DNA of 22,389 nt. It comes from DATHWB01 sp040880725 (GTDB lineage Bacteria > Actinomycetota > Acidimicrobiia > Spongiisociales > ZC4RG35). The stretch spans positions 1 to 22,389 of the forward strand of contig JBBDHV010000032.1 in the NCBI GenBank assembly GCA_040880725.1. Direction: 5' to 3'. Made by a program: the position numbers and the translations under genes. Position 1 is the stretch's first letter, and each line of letters opens with the position of its first letter. Below, piece by piece: positions 13,269 through 20,771 of this stretch. The notes below the pieces were generated by a model. It was not told the origin of the DNA. It did no database searches and saw only the letters and a program-made list of their open reading frames with translations.

Positions 13269-14975
13269 TCAGCGACGGGCAGAAATCGCCACAGGCTGTC
13301 CACCCGGGACTGCTGCGGGACGCGATCGGCCGATCAGGTCGAACACCCGCTCGGAGGCGTCCTTGGCGTGGTAACTCGACCGCACCAGGGGCCCCGATTC
13401 GACGTGGGGTATTCCGAGGTGTTCGCCGAACCGCTTGTACTCGGCGAACTCGTCGGGATGGACGTAGCGGTGAATCGGCCGGTGGCGTGCGGTCGGGCGC
13501 AGGTACTGGCCGATGGTGATGATGTCGACCCCGACGGCACGCAGATCGGCGAGTGCCCCCAGGACCTCCTCGCGAGTCTCGCCCATCCCCACGATCAACC
13601 CGGACTTGGTCACGGTGCTCGGGTTGATCCACTTTGCCCTCGCCAGCAGGGCGAGCGACCTCCCGTAGCTGGCGGATGTGCGGATCTCGCGCTGTAGGCG
13701 CAGCACGGTTTCGGTGTTGTGGTTGAGAACCTCCGGGTCTGCCGCGAGCACCGTCTCGAGATCGTCGTGTGATCCCTTGAAGTCCGGGATCAGCACCTCG
13801 ATGTCGGTGGACGGCGACCTCAGCCTCGCCTGGCGAATCGTGTCCGCGAAGATGCCGCTCCCGCCATCGGCGAGGTCGTCCCGGTTGACCGAGGTGATGA
13901 CGGCGTGGGACAGGTCCATCTGAGCGATGGCATCGGCCGCGCGGAACGGTTCGAGCACGTCGAACTCGGTGGGCTTGCCTGTCATGACGTTGCAAAAGCT
14001 GCAGGCTCGGGTGCACTTGTCCCCGAGGATCATCAGGGTCGCGGTCCCCATCCCCCAGCATTCGAAGATGTTCGGACAACGTGCCTCTTCACAGACCGTG
14101 TTGAGCTCGAGGCCGCGCATCATCTTCTTCAACTCGGTGTAGTCACCATCCATCCGGGCGGTGACCTTCATCCAATCCGGTCGGGGTGGCTCGCCGGGGA
14201 GCCGCCCATTGAGGAGCACAGGCTCTTCGGCTCGCTTCTCCGGTGAGAACGTTCCCGCCTCGAGCAACCGGTCGACCTCGAATGAGCGCCCCTGTTTCCG
14301 GGAGAAGGCGCCCAGCTGCACCTCGTTCTCGAGATAGCCGAACACCCGGGCGAAATGCGGCACGAGAACCTCGACGGTTTCTTCGATCGACAGGCTGCGA
14401 CCGAGGAGCTCGGACACGTTCGCGACCGGACGGTCAGTGATTCCGCACGGGTTCATGCGCGCGAAGTACGACATGTCTGCGTTCAGGTTGAGGGCGAAAC
14501 CGTGCATGGATGTCTTGCGAGCCACGCGCACTCCGATGGCTGCGACCTTGCCGGCAGCCGTCCACACCCCCGTCAGCCTCGACTCGCGCCAGGCGTCGAC
14601 GCCGAGTTCGGCCAGCGCGTCGATGAGCACCTGTTCGATGTCGCGCACGAACGGGACGATGCGCTTGGGGTCCTCGAGGGTGACGATCGGGTACCCGACC
14701 AGTTGGCCCGGCCCGTGGTAGGTGATGTCGCCCCCACGATCGACGTGATGGAGTTCGGCATCGAATCCCGCCAGGGCGTCTGGCTCGACGAGAAGGTTGG
14801 AGCCGTCGCCGTTCCTACCCACGGTGTAGGTGTGCGGGTGCTCCAGCAGCAGCAGGTAGTCGTCCGCGGTGCGGCCGGTGTGTTTGCCCTCGTGGATGGC
14901 GCGTTGCAGGTCCCACGCTTCCCGATATGGGAGCCTGCCAAGCCACCGGGTCCGGAGTGTCGGAGTCTCTGTCAT
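13269..14975 (-). CDS. lipB-lipA: Octanoyltransferase-lipoyl synthase fusion
   Basis: One uninterrupted 568-aa ORF encodes both steps of lipoate synthesis. Residues 1 to about 215 are LipB, moving octanoate from acyl carrier protein to a lipoyl domain: RGGDITYHGPGQLVGYP (80-96), catalytic Lys143 in GKVAAIGVR, and catalytic Cys177 in NPCGITDRP. A charged linker (about 216-265) leads to LipA (about 266-550), a radical-SAM enzyme that inserts two sulfurs. It has auxiliary cluster Cys295, 300 and 306 (CEEARCPNIFEC), SAM cluster Cys321, 325 and 328 (CTRACSFC), and the C-terminal RSSYHA serine ligand. The two proteins are normally separate genes. It lies 28 bp after the E2 gene, whose two lipoyl domains are its substrates. 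The ATG at 14975 has only a weak ribosome site; a TACGGT box at 14990-14995 could give it its own promoter. Confidence 0.95.
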   Translation of the reverse strand: MTETPTLRTRWLGRLPYREAWDLQRAIHEGKHTGRTADDYLLLLEHPHTYTVGRNGDGSNLLVEPDALAGFDAELHHVDRGGDITYHGPGQLVGYPIVTLEDPKRIVPFVRDIEQVLIDALAELGVDAWRESRLTGVWTAAGKVAAIGVRVARKTSMHGFALNLNADMSYFARMNPCGITDRPVANVSELLGRSLSIEETVEVLVPHFARVFGYLENEVQLGAFSRKQGRSFEVDRLLEAGTFSPEKRAEEPVLLNGRLPGEPPRPDWMKVTARMDGDYTELKKMMRGLELNTVCEEARCPNIFECWGMGTATLMILGDKCTRACSFCNVMTGKPTEFDVLEPFRAADAIAQMDLSHAVITSVNRDDLADGGSGIFADTIRQARLRSPSTDIEVLIPDFKGSHDDLETVLAADPEVLNHNTETVLRLQREIRTSASYGRSLALLARAKWINPSTVTKSGLIVGMGETREEVLGALADLRAVGVDIITIGQYLRPTARHRPIHRYVHPDEFAEYKRFGEHLGIPHVESGPLVRSSYHAKDASERVFDLIGRSRPAAVPGGQPVAISARR

Positions 14976-15003
14976 ACCCAGCTCATCGCACCGTACAACG
15001 CGA

Positions 15004-16881
15004 TCACGTCAGTTCCTGTTCCCAGTCCCAGTTCTCGAGGTTGTCCTTGATGCGCTTGAGGAAGAGCACGGCGGTCGACCCGTCGAAGGCCCGGTGGTCC
15101 CAGGACAGACCGAGATACCCGATGTGACGAATTGCCAGCACATCCTCACCATCCGCCGATGTGACCACGGCCGGGCGCTTGGCGACCGTGTCGGTGGAGA
15201 GAATCCCGGTGTTCGGGATGTTGATGACCGGCGCGGACATGAACGAGCCGAACGGACCGGGATTGGTGAGCGTGAACGTCGATCCGGTGACATCGTCAGG
15301 TTCGAGCTTGCCCGAGCGCGCCTTGTCGGCGAGGACCTTGACCTGGCGGGCGAGACCGACAAGGCGCAGTCCGTCGGCGTTCCTGATCGACGCCACAACG
15401 AGTCCCTTCTGGTCCAGGTCGATGGCAATCCCCAGGTTCACGGTCTTGTGGAAAATCGCCTGTCGTTCCTCGAGATGGAACTCGGAGTTGACCACAGGGA
15501 ACTCTCGTAGCGCATCGATCGTCGCCCGGGCGATGAACGGCAGATAGGTGAGCGAGAAGCCCTCCTCGGACTTGAACGCCTCCTTGTGCCGGGCTCGCAC
15601 CCGCTCGACCCGCTCGTAGTCGACCTCCATGGACGTCCACACGTGCGCAGCCGTCTGCTTGGACTTGATCATGTTCTGGCCGATGCGCACCCGCAACCGG
15701 TCCAGTTCGACGACCTCGGAATCGCCGCTCCCCGTCTTCGGTGCCGCAGGCGGGGTTGCGGACTTCGCGGCGGGTTCCGGCTCGGGCTTGGACGGCTCCG
15801 GAGCGGGCGCGGGCTCAGACGGTGCCGTCGCCGGCGCGGGCTCGGACGGTGTCGCCGCAGCAGGCTCGGGTTCCGTCGCCGTTGTTGCCTCCGCCCCGCC
15901 GGACTCGATGTGTGCTTCGACGTCCTTCCGGGTGATGCGACCGCCCTGTCCCGTGCCGGGGATCGCGTCGAGATCGAGGCCATGCTCGCGCACGAGCTTT
16001 CGCACCACCGGCGACAGAAGGCGGTCGGACAGATCAGCCGCATCCGAGGACGCAGCCGCCGAATCGGACCGCTCCGGAGCCGCGGTTTCGGATCCCGAAG
16101 CCGCCTGCGGCTCCGGCTCGTCGTCCTGTGGCGCGGCTGCGGGAGCGGCGCCGGCCTCCCCGATCACGGCCAGCGCGGTCCCCACTTCGACCGTGTCACC
16201 TTCCGCAACCAAAATCTCCTGAATCGTGCCCGCCGCAGGAGACGGAACCTCGGTGTCCACCTTGTCAGTGGAAATCTCCACCAACACCTCGTCGACGGCA
16301 ACAGTGTCACCCACCTGCTTCGCCCAACGCAGAATCGTCCCCTCCGTCACCGTCTCCCCCAACTGGGGCATGCTCACCGTCGTCGATTGTCCCGACGACG
16401 ACGATCCCGCGGCGGGCGCAGGCTGTGCCGCGGGCTCGGGAGCCGGCTCAGACTCGGGAGCCGGCTCAGACTCGGGAGCCGGCTCAGGCTCGGGAGCCGG
16501 CTCAGACTCGGGAGCCGGTTCGGGTTCGGGTGCGGACTCGGATTCGGGCGAGGGCTCGTCCGCCGACTCCTGGTTCGGAGCGGATTCGGTCGGGGCCGCC
16601 GTGCCTTCTGACGACTCGCCGGACGACGCGCCGTCGCTCTCACCGGCCTCTCCGATCACCGCCAGCGCGGTCCCCACTTCGACCGTGTCACCTTCCGCAA
16701 CCAAAATCTCCTGGATCGTCCCCGCCACAGGAGACGGAACCTCGGTGTCCACCTTGTCGGTGGAAATCTCCAACAACACCTCGTCGACGGCAACAGTGTC
16801 ACCCACCTGCTTCGCCCAACGCAGAATCGTCCCCTCCGTCACCGTCTCCCCCAACTGGGGCATGCTCACCGTCGTCGACAT
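15004..16881 (-). CDS. sucB: 2-oxoacid dehydrogenase complex E2 with two lipoyl domains
   Basis: The 625-aa dihydrolipoyl acyltransferase forms the core of a 2-oxoacid dehydrogenase complex, passing the acyl group from E1 to CoA. Domains in order: lipoyl 1 (about 1-78, Lys43 in STDKVDTEV), an acidic Ala/Pro/Glu linker, lipoyl 2 (about 165-243, Lys207), a second linker, a peripheral subunit-binding domain (about 287-325, PVVRKLVREHGLDLDAIPGT), a Pro/Glu linker, and the acyltransferase domain (about 388-625) with DHRAFDG at 595-601 (catalytic His596). The ATG at 16881 is chosen because AGGAG lies about 7-8 nt upstream and the lipoyl fold starts there; the longer frame runs into lpd. Its layout fits actinobacterial SucB, but a pyruvate or branched-chain E2 cannot be excluded because no E1 gene is present. 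It lies 13 bp after lpd. Confidence 0.93.
   Translation of the reverse strand: MSTTVSMPQLGETVTEGTILRWAKQVGDTVAVDEVLLEISTDKVDTEVPSPVAGTIQEILVAEGDTVEVGTALAVIGEAGESDGASSGESSEGTAAPTESAPNQESADEPSPESESAPEPEPAPESEPAPEPEPAPESEPAPESEPAPEPAAQPAPAAGSSSSGQSTTVSMPQLGETVTEGTILRWAKQVGDTVAVDEVLVEISTDKVDTEVPSPAAGTIQEILVAEGDTVEVGTALAVIGEAGAAPAAAPQDDEPEPQAASGSETAAPERSDSAAASSDAADLSDRLLSPVVRKLVREHGLDLDAIPGTGQGGRITRKDVEAHIESGGAEATTATEPEPAAATPSEPAPATAPSEPAPAPEPSKPEPEPAAKSATPPAAPKTGSGDSEVVELDRLRVRIGQNMIKSKQTAAHVWTSMEVDYERVERVRARHKEAFKSEEGFSLTYLPFIARATIDALREFPVVNSEFHLEERQAIFHKTVNLGIAIDLDQKGLVVASIRNADGLRLVGLARQVKVLADKARSGKLEPDDVTGSTFTLTNPGPFGSFMSAPVINIPNTGILSTDTVAKRPAVVTSADGEDVLAIRHIGYLGLSWDHRAFDGSTAVLFLKRIKDNLENWDWEQELT
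16151..16879 (-). repeat. Two nearly identical 237-bp lipoyl-domain copies
   Basis: Bases 16151-16387 and 16643-16879, offset by exactly 492 bp (164 codons), encode the two lipoyl domains. I count about 7-8 differing bases between the copies, including few silent ones, and two amino-acid changes (Leu/Val and Val/Ala). Divergence at silent sites is so low that recent duplication or ongoing gene conversion is likely. Confidence 0.85.
16435..16524 (-). repeat. Five tandem 18-bp units in the E2 linker
   Basis: Units of CTCGGGAGCCGGCTCAGA repeat at 16435, 16453, 16471, 16489 and 16507. Four are nearly exact and the last is degenerate. They encode a Glu/Ser-Pro-Ala hexapeptide repeat in the flexible arm between the two lipoyl domains. 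An 18-bp period keeps the frame, so copy number can vary between strains and change the arm length. Confidence 0.85.
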
Positions 16882-16894
16882 CTTCCCGCTCCTC

Positions 16895-18262
16895 TCAGTG
16901 CAAGCTCTTACCGGCGGCCGACAGCAGGGTTTCTCCAACCGCTTCTGACAGCGTGGGATGGGCGTGAATGAATGCAGCCGCCTCCGATGGAAGCGCTTCC
17001 CAACCGACCGCATACATCAACTCGTGGATCATCTCACCCGCGGACGGTCCAACGACGACGGCGCCCACGATCGGCCCGTCCTTCATCGCGATCGTCTTCA
17101 CGAACCCCTGATTCTCACCGATGATGATCGCGCGACCGACACCGTTAAAGAGGTGCTTGGTCACTTCGATCTCGCCCTGCTCGCCGGCCTGCGCCTCGGT
17201 GAGCCCGACTTCGGCGACCTCCGGGTGGCTGTAGGTGACGCGGGGGATGGCCTTGTAGTCAACGGGTGCGGCCTTCTCGGTGGCGATATGAGTGACTGCA
17301 GCGATCCCCTCGGCGAACCCCACGTGGGCGAGTTGCGGAGTTCCGGCCACGATGTCACCCACGGCGTAGAGGCCGGCCTGGTCGGTCTGCATGGTCGTGA
17401 GGTCGACTTTGACGAAACCACGGTCAACGACCGCGGCAGTCGACTCGAGGCCGACGTCGTCGGTGTTGGGGCCGCGACCCACCGACACCAGAACCACATC
17501 GACTTCCGCGGATTCGTCGCCGTACGGGACTCGGACGGACTCAGCACCGATCTCGGCAGGACCGACACCCACGCCGGTGTGGAACTTCACGCCGCGACGG
17601 GTGAGCTGGCGGGAGAGCTGCTTGGCGGCGTCCGGGTCTCCCCCCGGCAGGATCTGGTCCATCATCTCGAACACATGGACCTCGGCATCGAGGTCGGTGA
17701 GCAGCGATGCAAACTCACAACCGATCACACCGCCACCGACGATCGCCACACGGTTCGGGCGTCGCGGCCAGTCGAGTGCATGGTCCGAAGTGACGATGCG
17801 GTTCCCGTCGATCTCATATCCGGGAATGCTGCGGGCATGGGACCCGGTGGCGAGGATCACGGCACGCCCTTCGACGGTGCGGGTGCCGTCGCTGGACTCG
17901 ACGATCACCCGTCCGGCGCCGTCGAGGCGGCCGAAGCCCTCGATGACATCGACGTTGCGCTTCTTGAGCAGTCCACCGAGGCCGCCGACGAGCGACTCGA
18001 CGCTCTTGGTCTTGACGGCGAGCGCAGCGTCCCAGTCCATCTCGGGGGCGGAGGTCATCACGCCGAAGTCGGAGGCGTGTTTGACGGTGGCATACACCTC
18101 GGCGATGTGCAGCCACTGTTTGGCGGGGATACAGCCCCGCAGCAGACACGTCCCTCCCGGGCGGTCCTTTTCCACGAGGGCGACGGTCAGCCCGTAGTTG
18201 TGGGCGTAGAGCGCTGCGGCATACCCGCCGGGCCCGCCACCGACGACGACAATGTCGTACAC
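16895..18262 (-). CDS. lpdA: Dihydrolipoyl dehydrogenase (E3)
   Basis: The 455-aa FAD-dependent disulfide oxidoreductase re-oxidises dihydrolipoyl groups of E2 and passes electrons to NAD+. Motifs are the FAD-binding GGGPGG (8-13), the redox pair in GGTCLLRGCIPAK (Cys39, Cys44), the NAD-binding IVGGGVIGCEFASLL, YAVGDI of the second FAD site, and the C-terminal HAHPTLSEAV with its catalytic His. The redox motif is a variant: most Lpd proteins read CLNVGC. I start at the GTG at 18262, not the farther ATG at 18337, because AGGAAAGG lies 8 nt upstream and the Rossmann fold begins directly (YDIVVVGG). It is the first gene of the lpd-E2-lipBA unit; its stop is 13 bp from the E2 start. Confidence 0.95.
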   Translation of the reverse strand: MYDIVVVGGGPGGYAAALYAHNYGLTVALVEKDRPGGTCLLRGCIPAKQWLHIAEVYATVKHASDFGVMTSAPEMDWDAALAVKTKSVESLVGGLGGLLKKRNVDVIEGFGRLDGAGRVIVESSDGTRTVEGRAVILATGSHARSIPGYEIDGNRIVTSDHALDWPRRPNRVAIVGGGVIGCEFASLLTDLDAEVHVFEMMDQILPGGDPDAAKQLSRQLTRRGVKFHTGVGVGPAEIGAESVRVPYGDESAEVDVVLVSVGRGPNTDDVGLESTAAVVDRGFVKVDLTTMQTDQAGLYAVGDIVAGTPQLAHVGFAEGIAAVTHIATEKAAPVDYKAIPRVTYSHPEVAEVGLTEAQAGEQGEIEVTKHLFNGVGRAIIIGENQGFVKTIAMKDGPIVGAVVVGPSAGEMIHELMYAVGWEALPSEAAAFIHAHPTLSEAVGETLLSAAGKSLH

Positions 18263-18294
18263 CGATTCTGCCTTTCCTCGAGATCTCCCGCCCG

Positions 18295-18300
18295 AGGCTA
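18295..18300 (-). promoter_or_regulatory. Candidate -10 box of the lpd operon
   Basis: TAGCCT on the - strand, 32 nt before the GTG start of lpd. It would start transcription just upstream of the AGGAAAGG ribosome site. No clear -35 element was found. The rest of the gap up to 18415 shows nothing I can name. Confidence 0.35.
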
Positions 18301-18415
18301 GTTGACCATGGCGGAACCACTCGATGCACCCGGGCAACCGCCATCGGCGGAACGGAAACCGCGCGACCCCGTACGATCAATCAGTTCGCCCGATCGTCTC
18401 TGTGCTGCCGAACCG

Positions 18416-18421
18416 TACACT
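18416..18421 (+). promoter_or_regulatory. Candidate -10 box ahead of the flippase unit
   Basis: TACACT on the + strand, 8 nt before the ATG at 18430, without a Shine-Dalgarno sequence between. It would give a leaderless transcript beginning with the small ORF that overlaps the flippase start. There is no good -35. Confidence 0.3.
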
Positions 18422-18429
18422 CCCCCGTC

Positions 18430-18564
18430 ATGTCCGAGTACGAGCCGCGCCTGCCAGACCGGTCGAGCGTGAGCAGTGGCACCATTGGCGCTGTCGTGTG
18501 CCCACATGACATGGCGTACGCGCATCGGACCGGAATTGAATCCGTCTCTGCCCTCTTCCCATGA
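18430..18564 (+). CDS. Possible 44-aa leader ORF upstream of the flippase
   Basis: An open frame of 45 codons starts at ATG 18430, just after the TACACT box, and stops at TGA 18562-18564. The stop overlaps the flippase ATG (18561) as ATGA, the same junction used by real gene pairs in this window. The peptide (MSEYEPRLPD...) is not hydrophobic and resembles no family I know. It may be a translated leader that feeds ribosomes to the flippase start, which has no ribosome site of its own. It may also be chance, since long frames are common in GC-rich DNA. Confidence 0.35.
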   Translation: MSEYEPRLPDRSSVSSGTIGAVVCPHDMAYAHRTGIESVSALFP

Positions 18565-19811
18565 AGCGTGCGACCTTCGCAGTTGCCGAACAGGGCGCCT
18601 GGTCTCTGGCTGGGTTCGCAGCCTCGGTGGTGCTCGCTCGACTCCTCGGCGTCGAGGACTTCGGGCTGTTCGCGCTGGCGATGGTCGTGCTCAACGGAGT
18701 CGGCGCGCTGATCAACAGCCTCGTTCTCGATCCGGCCCAGATCGTGGGGCCGACCAGGTTCGACTCCGACCTCCATCGCTATGGAGGTCTGCTACTCACG
18801 GTGTCCCTTGTGGTGGGTCTCGCCGTTTGCGGACTGGGACTGATCCTGTTCGCCGCCGCTCCGAACCCATCGGTGGCAACGATCGCCATGGGCCTCGTGA
18901 TCGGCCTGCCGACCTATGTGTCCTGGACTGCGCGAAGGCTTCCGTACCTGACGTCCGAGCCGGGCAAGGCGCTGGCCGGCAGCATCATTTATCTCGCTGC
19001 GACCATTGGCGGCCTCTTCGCCTGGAACGCCCTTGCGTCGCTCACCGTGAACTCGGCGCTTCTCATCCTGGGCCTGGCGGCTGCAGTCCAGTCCGTGCTC
19101 GTCATCGGTGTATGGAAACCGACGTGGGGCGGAGCGCGAGACAAGGCGATGTCGAAGTCCGCCCGTGACTCACATTGGATCTACGGCCGCTGGTACCTGG
19201 CCGGCGAAGGCTCAGCTTGGGTTCTCGACAATGGCTTCGTTGGCTTCAGTGCCGCCGCGCTCGGCCTCGGGGCGGCAGGCGGATACCGCTCGGGCCAAGT
19301 CCTGATGCGCCCATACGGTGTCGTGTCCCAGGGTCTGAGCATGTTCTTCATGCCCAGGTACGCACGCAGGGCGACCACGGGCGGCATCGCGGGACTCGTT
19401 CCGGCCACGAAACGCATCGGACTCGTCCTCTCGGCGCTCGCCGCCGCCAACTTCGCCGTGTTCGCACTGCTCGGGGAATTCGTGATGGAAACCGTGTTCG
19501 GGCCCGACTTCGCGCAATACGCCTACGTGGTGGTGATCATGGCTGGATTGAAGGTCGTGCACGCATGGATCGTGGCACTGTCGATGGCGCTCACAGCTGC
19601 CGAATTTCCACGTGATGTGTTCTTCGGGCAGCTGGCGAGCGGAATCACATCCATAGTTGCCGGGCTGACGCTGGGCGTGGCGTTCGGATTGGCCGGCCTT
19701 CTGGCCGCGATGTGGATCGCTACGATCGCCAGAGGTGTCGTCCTCTACGGTTTCTTCCGTTTGCGTCTCAACCAGCCACCGGAACCAAACACGATCAAGC
19801 CGACGTCGTAG
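18561..19811 (+). CDS. Polysaccharide flippase of the MOP (Wzx-like) superfamily
   Basis: The 416-aa polytopic protein has about ten to twelve hydrophobic segments. It opens with the family's pattern: EQGAWSLAGFAASVVLARLLGVEDFGLFALAMVV-like residues at 10-42, where the Gly-Val-Glu-Asp-Phe-Gly turn after the first segment is typical of lipid-linked oligosaccharide exporters. It would flip undecaprenyl-linked sugar units to the outer face for polymerisation. It is slightly short but complete. No Shine-Dalgarno sequence precedes the ATG at 18561; the small ORF ending there may couple its translation. It may belong functionally with the sugar transferase at 1657, although no glycosyltransferases lie between. 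Its 3' end overlaps the convergent gene by 17 bp. Confidence 0.85.
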   Translation: MKRATFAVAEQGAWSLAGFAASVVLARLLGVEDFGLFALAMVVLNGVGALINSLVLDPAQIVGPTRFDSDLHRYGGLLLTVSLVVGLAVCGLGLILFAAAPNPSVATIAMGLVIGLPTYVSWTARRLPYLTSEPGKALAGSIIYLAATIGGLFAWNALASLTVNSALLILGLAAAVQSVLVIGVWKPTWGGARDKAMSKSARDSHWIYGRWYLAGEGSAWVLDNGFVGFSAAALGLGAAGGYRSGQVLMRPYGVVSQGLSMFFMPRYARRATTGGIAGLVPATKRIGLVLSALAAANFAVFALLGEFVMETVFGPDFAQYAYVVVIMAGLKVVHAWIVALSMALTAAEFPRDVFFGQLASGITSIVAGLTLGVAFGLAGLLAAMWIATIARGVVLYGFFRLRLNQPPEPNTIKPTS

Positions 19812-20016
19812 CTCCGGACAGGATCGGCCGGAAGCTCCGGTTCCGTGCTTCGGTGAGGGTGTCCGGACCGAAGGTCTGGAAGAGATTGAGGCCGTCGAGT
19901 TCGGCCGCTCTGGCCTCCAACTCGTCGAACTGGGCTTCGTCGTCGCAGTCATAGACCTTCATGGTGTCGCGAGTTCCGACGAAGCGATGATCTTCGAACC
20001 GTCGCAGGCGGCCCAT
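19795..20016 (-). CDS. Small hypothetical protein
   Basis: The 73-aa acidic protein starts MGRLRRFEDHRFVGTRDTMK. A DCDDEAQFDEL acidic stretch and a predicted helix follow, with QTFGPDTLTEARNR near the C-terminus. There is no signal or membrane segment. The start is set by the TGATG overlap with the zinc-ribbon gene; the longer frame upstream shadows that gene. I do not recognise the family. Overlap coupling to the four genes upstream supports it as a real gene. It ends 17 bp inside the convergent flippase gene. Confidence 0.7.
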   Translation of the reverse strand: MGRLRRFEDHRFVGTRDTMKVYDCDDEAQFDELEARAAELDGLNLFQTFGPDTLTEARNRSFRPILSGATTSA

Positions 20017-20342
20017 CACTCGCCGTTCTCGGGGGGAGTCCACCCTGTCGGGACCTCCGACGAACAGTTCGGGCAGGTCGCCGTCTCGATGGCCCCGACG
20101 ATGAAGGAGAATCCGCACTCAGGGCAGGCCAACTTCGGGGAAGGCGGATCGGGACGGGGGGGTGGAGGAGTTGGGGGCGTCACCAGACCGCCACCCGGAC
20201 CCGGTGGAGGAGCGGCGGAAGGGCCGCCGGGGCCGCCGGGAGCGGCTCGCACCATGTTCACCGATCCGCACACGGGACAACTGAACCGGCCAGGACCGGG
20301 GACATCGAACTCCGTTCTACAGGATCCGCACCGAACGATCAC
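20016..20342 (-). CDS. Protein with two zinc ribbons joined by a Pro/Gly-rich linker
   Basis: The 108-aa protein has two four-cysteine zinc-binding modules: Cys5/Cys8 with Cys22/Cys25, and Cys73/Cys76 with Cys90/Cys93. They are separated by about 40 residues almost wholly of Pro and Gly (about 34-69). The first resembles the short N-terminal zinc-ribbon found in many regulatory or membrane-associated proteins. No other domain is present, so nucleic-acid or protein binding is a guess. The start is GTG 20342, overlapping the upstream stop as GTGA, and it ends by TGATG overlap with the next gene. Confidence 0.78.
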   Translation of the reverse strand: MIVRCGSCRTEFDVPGPGRFSCPVCGSVNMVRAAPGGPGGPSAAPPPGPGGGLVTPPTPPPPRPDPPSPKLACPECGFSFIVGAIETATCPNCSSEVPTGWTPPENGE

Positions 20343-20770
20343 TCTTCTCCATCTCCTTCAGTCACAACCGGCTCACCGAACGCACCCGCGGCCAGCAGAT
20401 ACTCGGCCTCCCAGGCCAAAACGGCCCGGACGTCATCGTGAGGGTAGGACACGCCGTGAAACTGAGCGATCCCATCGACGATGTAGGCGACCGAATCCTC
20501 CGTTCCGCCGGCCACCGCGCCTTCGCCCCCGTCTCGCTGCAGGTATCGAAGCTCCCAGTTCACGATTCGCTCGACGGCGTCGCGTCCCAACCGTTCTGCG
20601 ACGCTCGGATCGAGTCGGGACTCGACGAACGTGACCAGCTGATCGACCACGTATTCAGGCATGGTGTCGAAGGAACGGCGCCGCCCCTCCTGCCAGAGAA
20701 GGAGGGCGACCATCCCGAGGAGCAGGGCCACGAGCACCCCGACGAAGACGACGAGCGTCGCTCCGGACAT
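20339..20770 (-). CDS. Single-pass membrane-anchored protein, function unknown
   Basis: The 143-aa protein has one N-terminal membrane helix (about 4-26), a basic stop-transfer patch GRRR, and an acidic cytoplasmic-type domain rich in helices (about 35-135). No catalytic motif or known family was recognised. Its ATG (20770) lies 1 nt after the acyl-CoA dehydrogenase stop and its own stop overlaps the zinc-ribbon GTG. It therefore lies inside a tightly packed - strand unit, perhaps with a partner role to the zinc-ribbon protein. Confidence 0.75.
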   Translation of the reverse strand: MSGATLVVFVGVLVALLLGMVALLLWQEGRRRSFDTMPEYVVDQLVTFVESRLDPSVAERLGRDAVERIVNWELRYLQRDGGEGAVAGGTEDSVAYIVDGIAQFHGVSYPHDDVRAVLAWEAEYLLAAGAFGEPVVTEGDGEE

Positions 20771-20771
20771 C

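Noticed and set aside
14250..14350. A frameshift joining lipB and lipA
   Set aside because: The frame is continuous, both domains are complete and the linker has normal composition, so a true fusion is the simpler reading.
16435..16524. CRISPR-like repeat array
   Set aside because: The 18-bp units are directly tandem with no spacers and lie inside the E2 coding frame.
16958..18301. Long + strand frame opposite lpd
   Set aside because: Antisense shadow of a complete dihydrolipoyl dehydrogenase gene.
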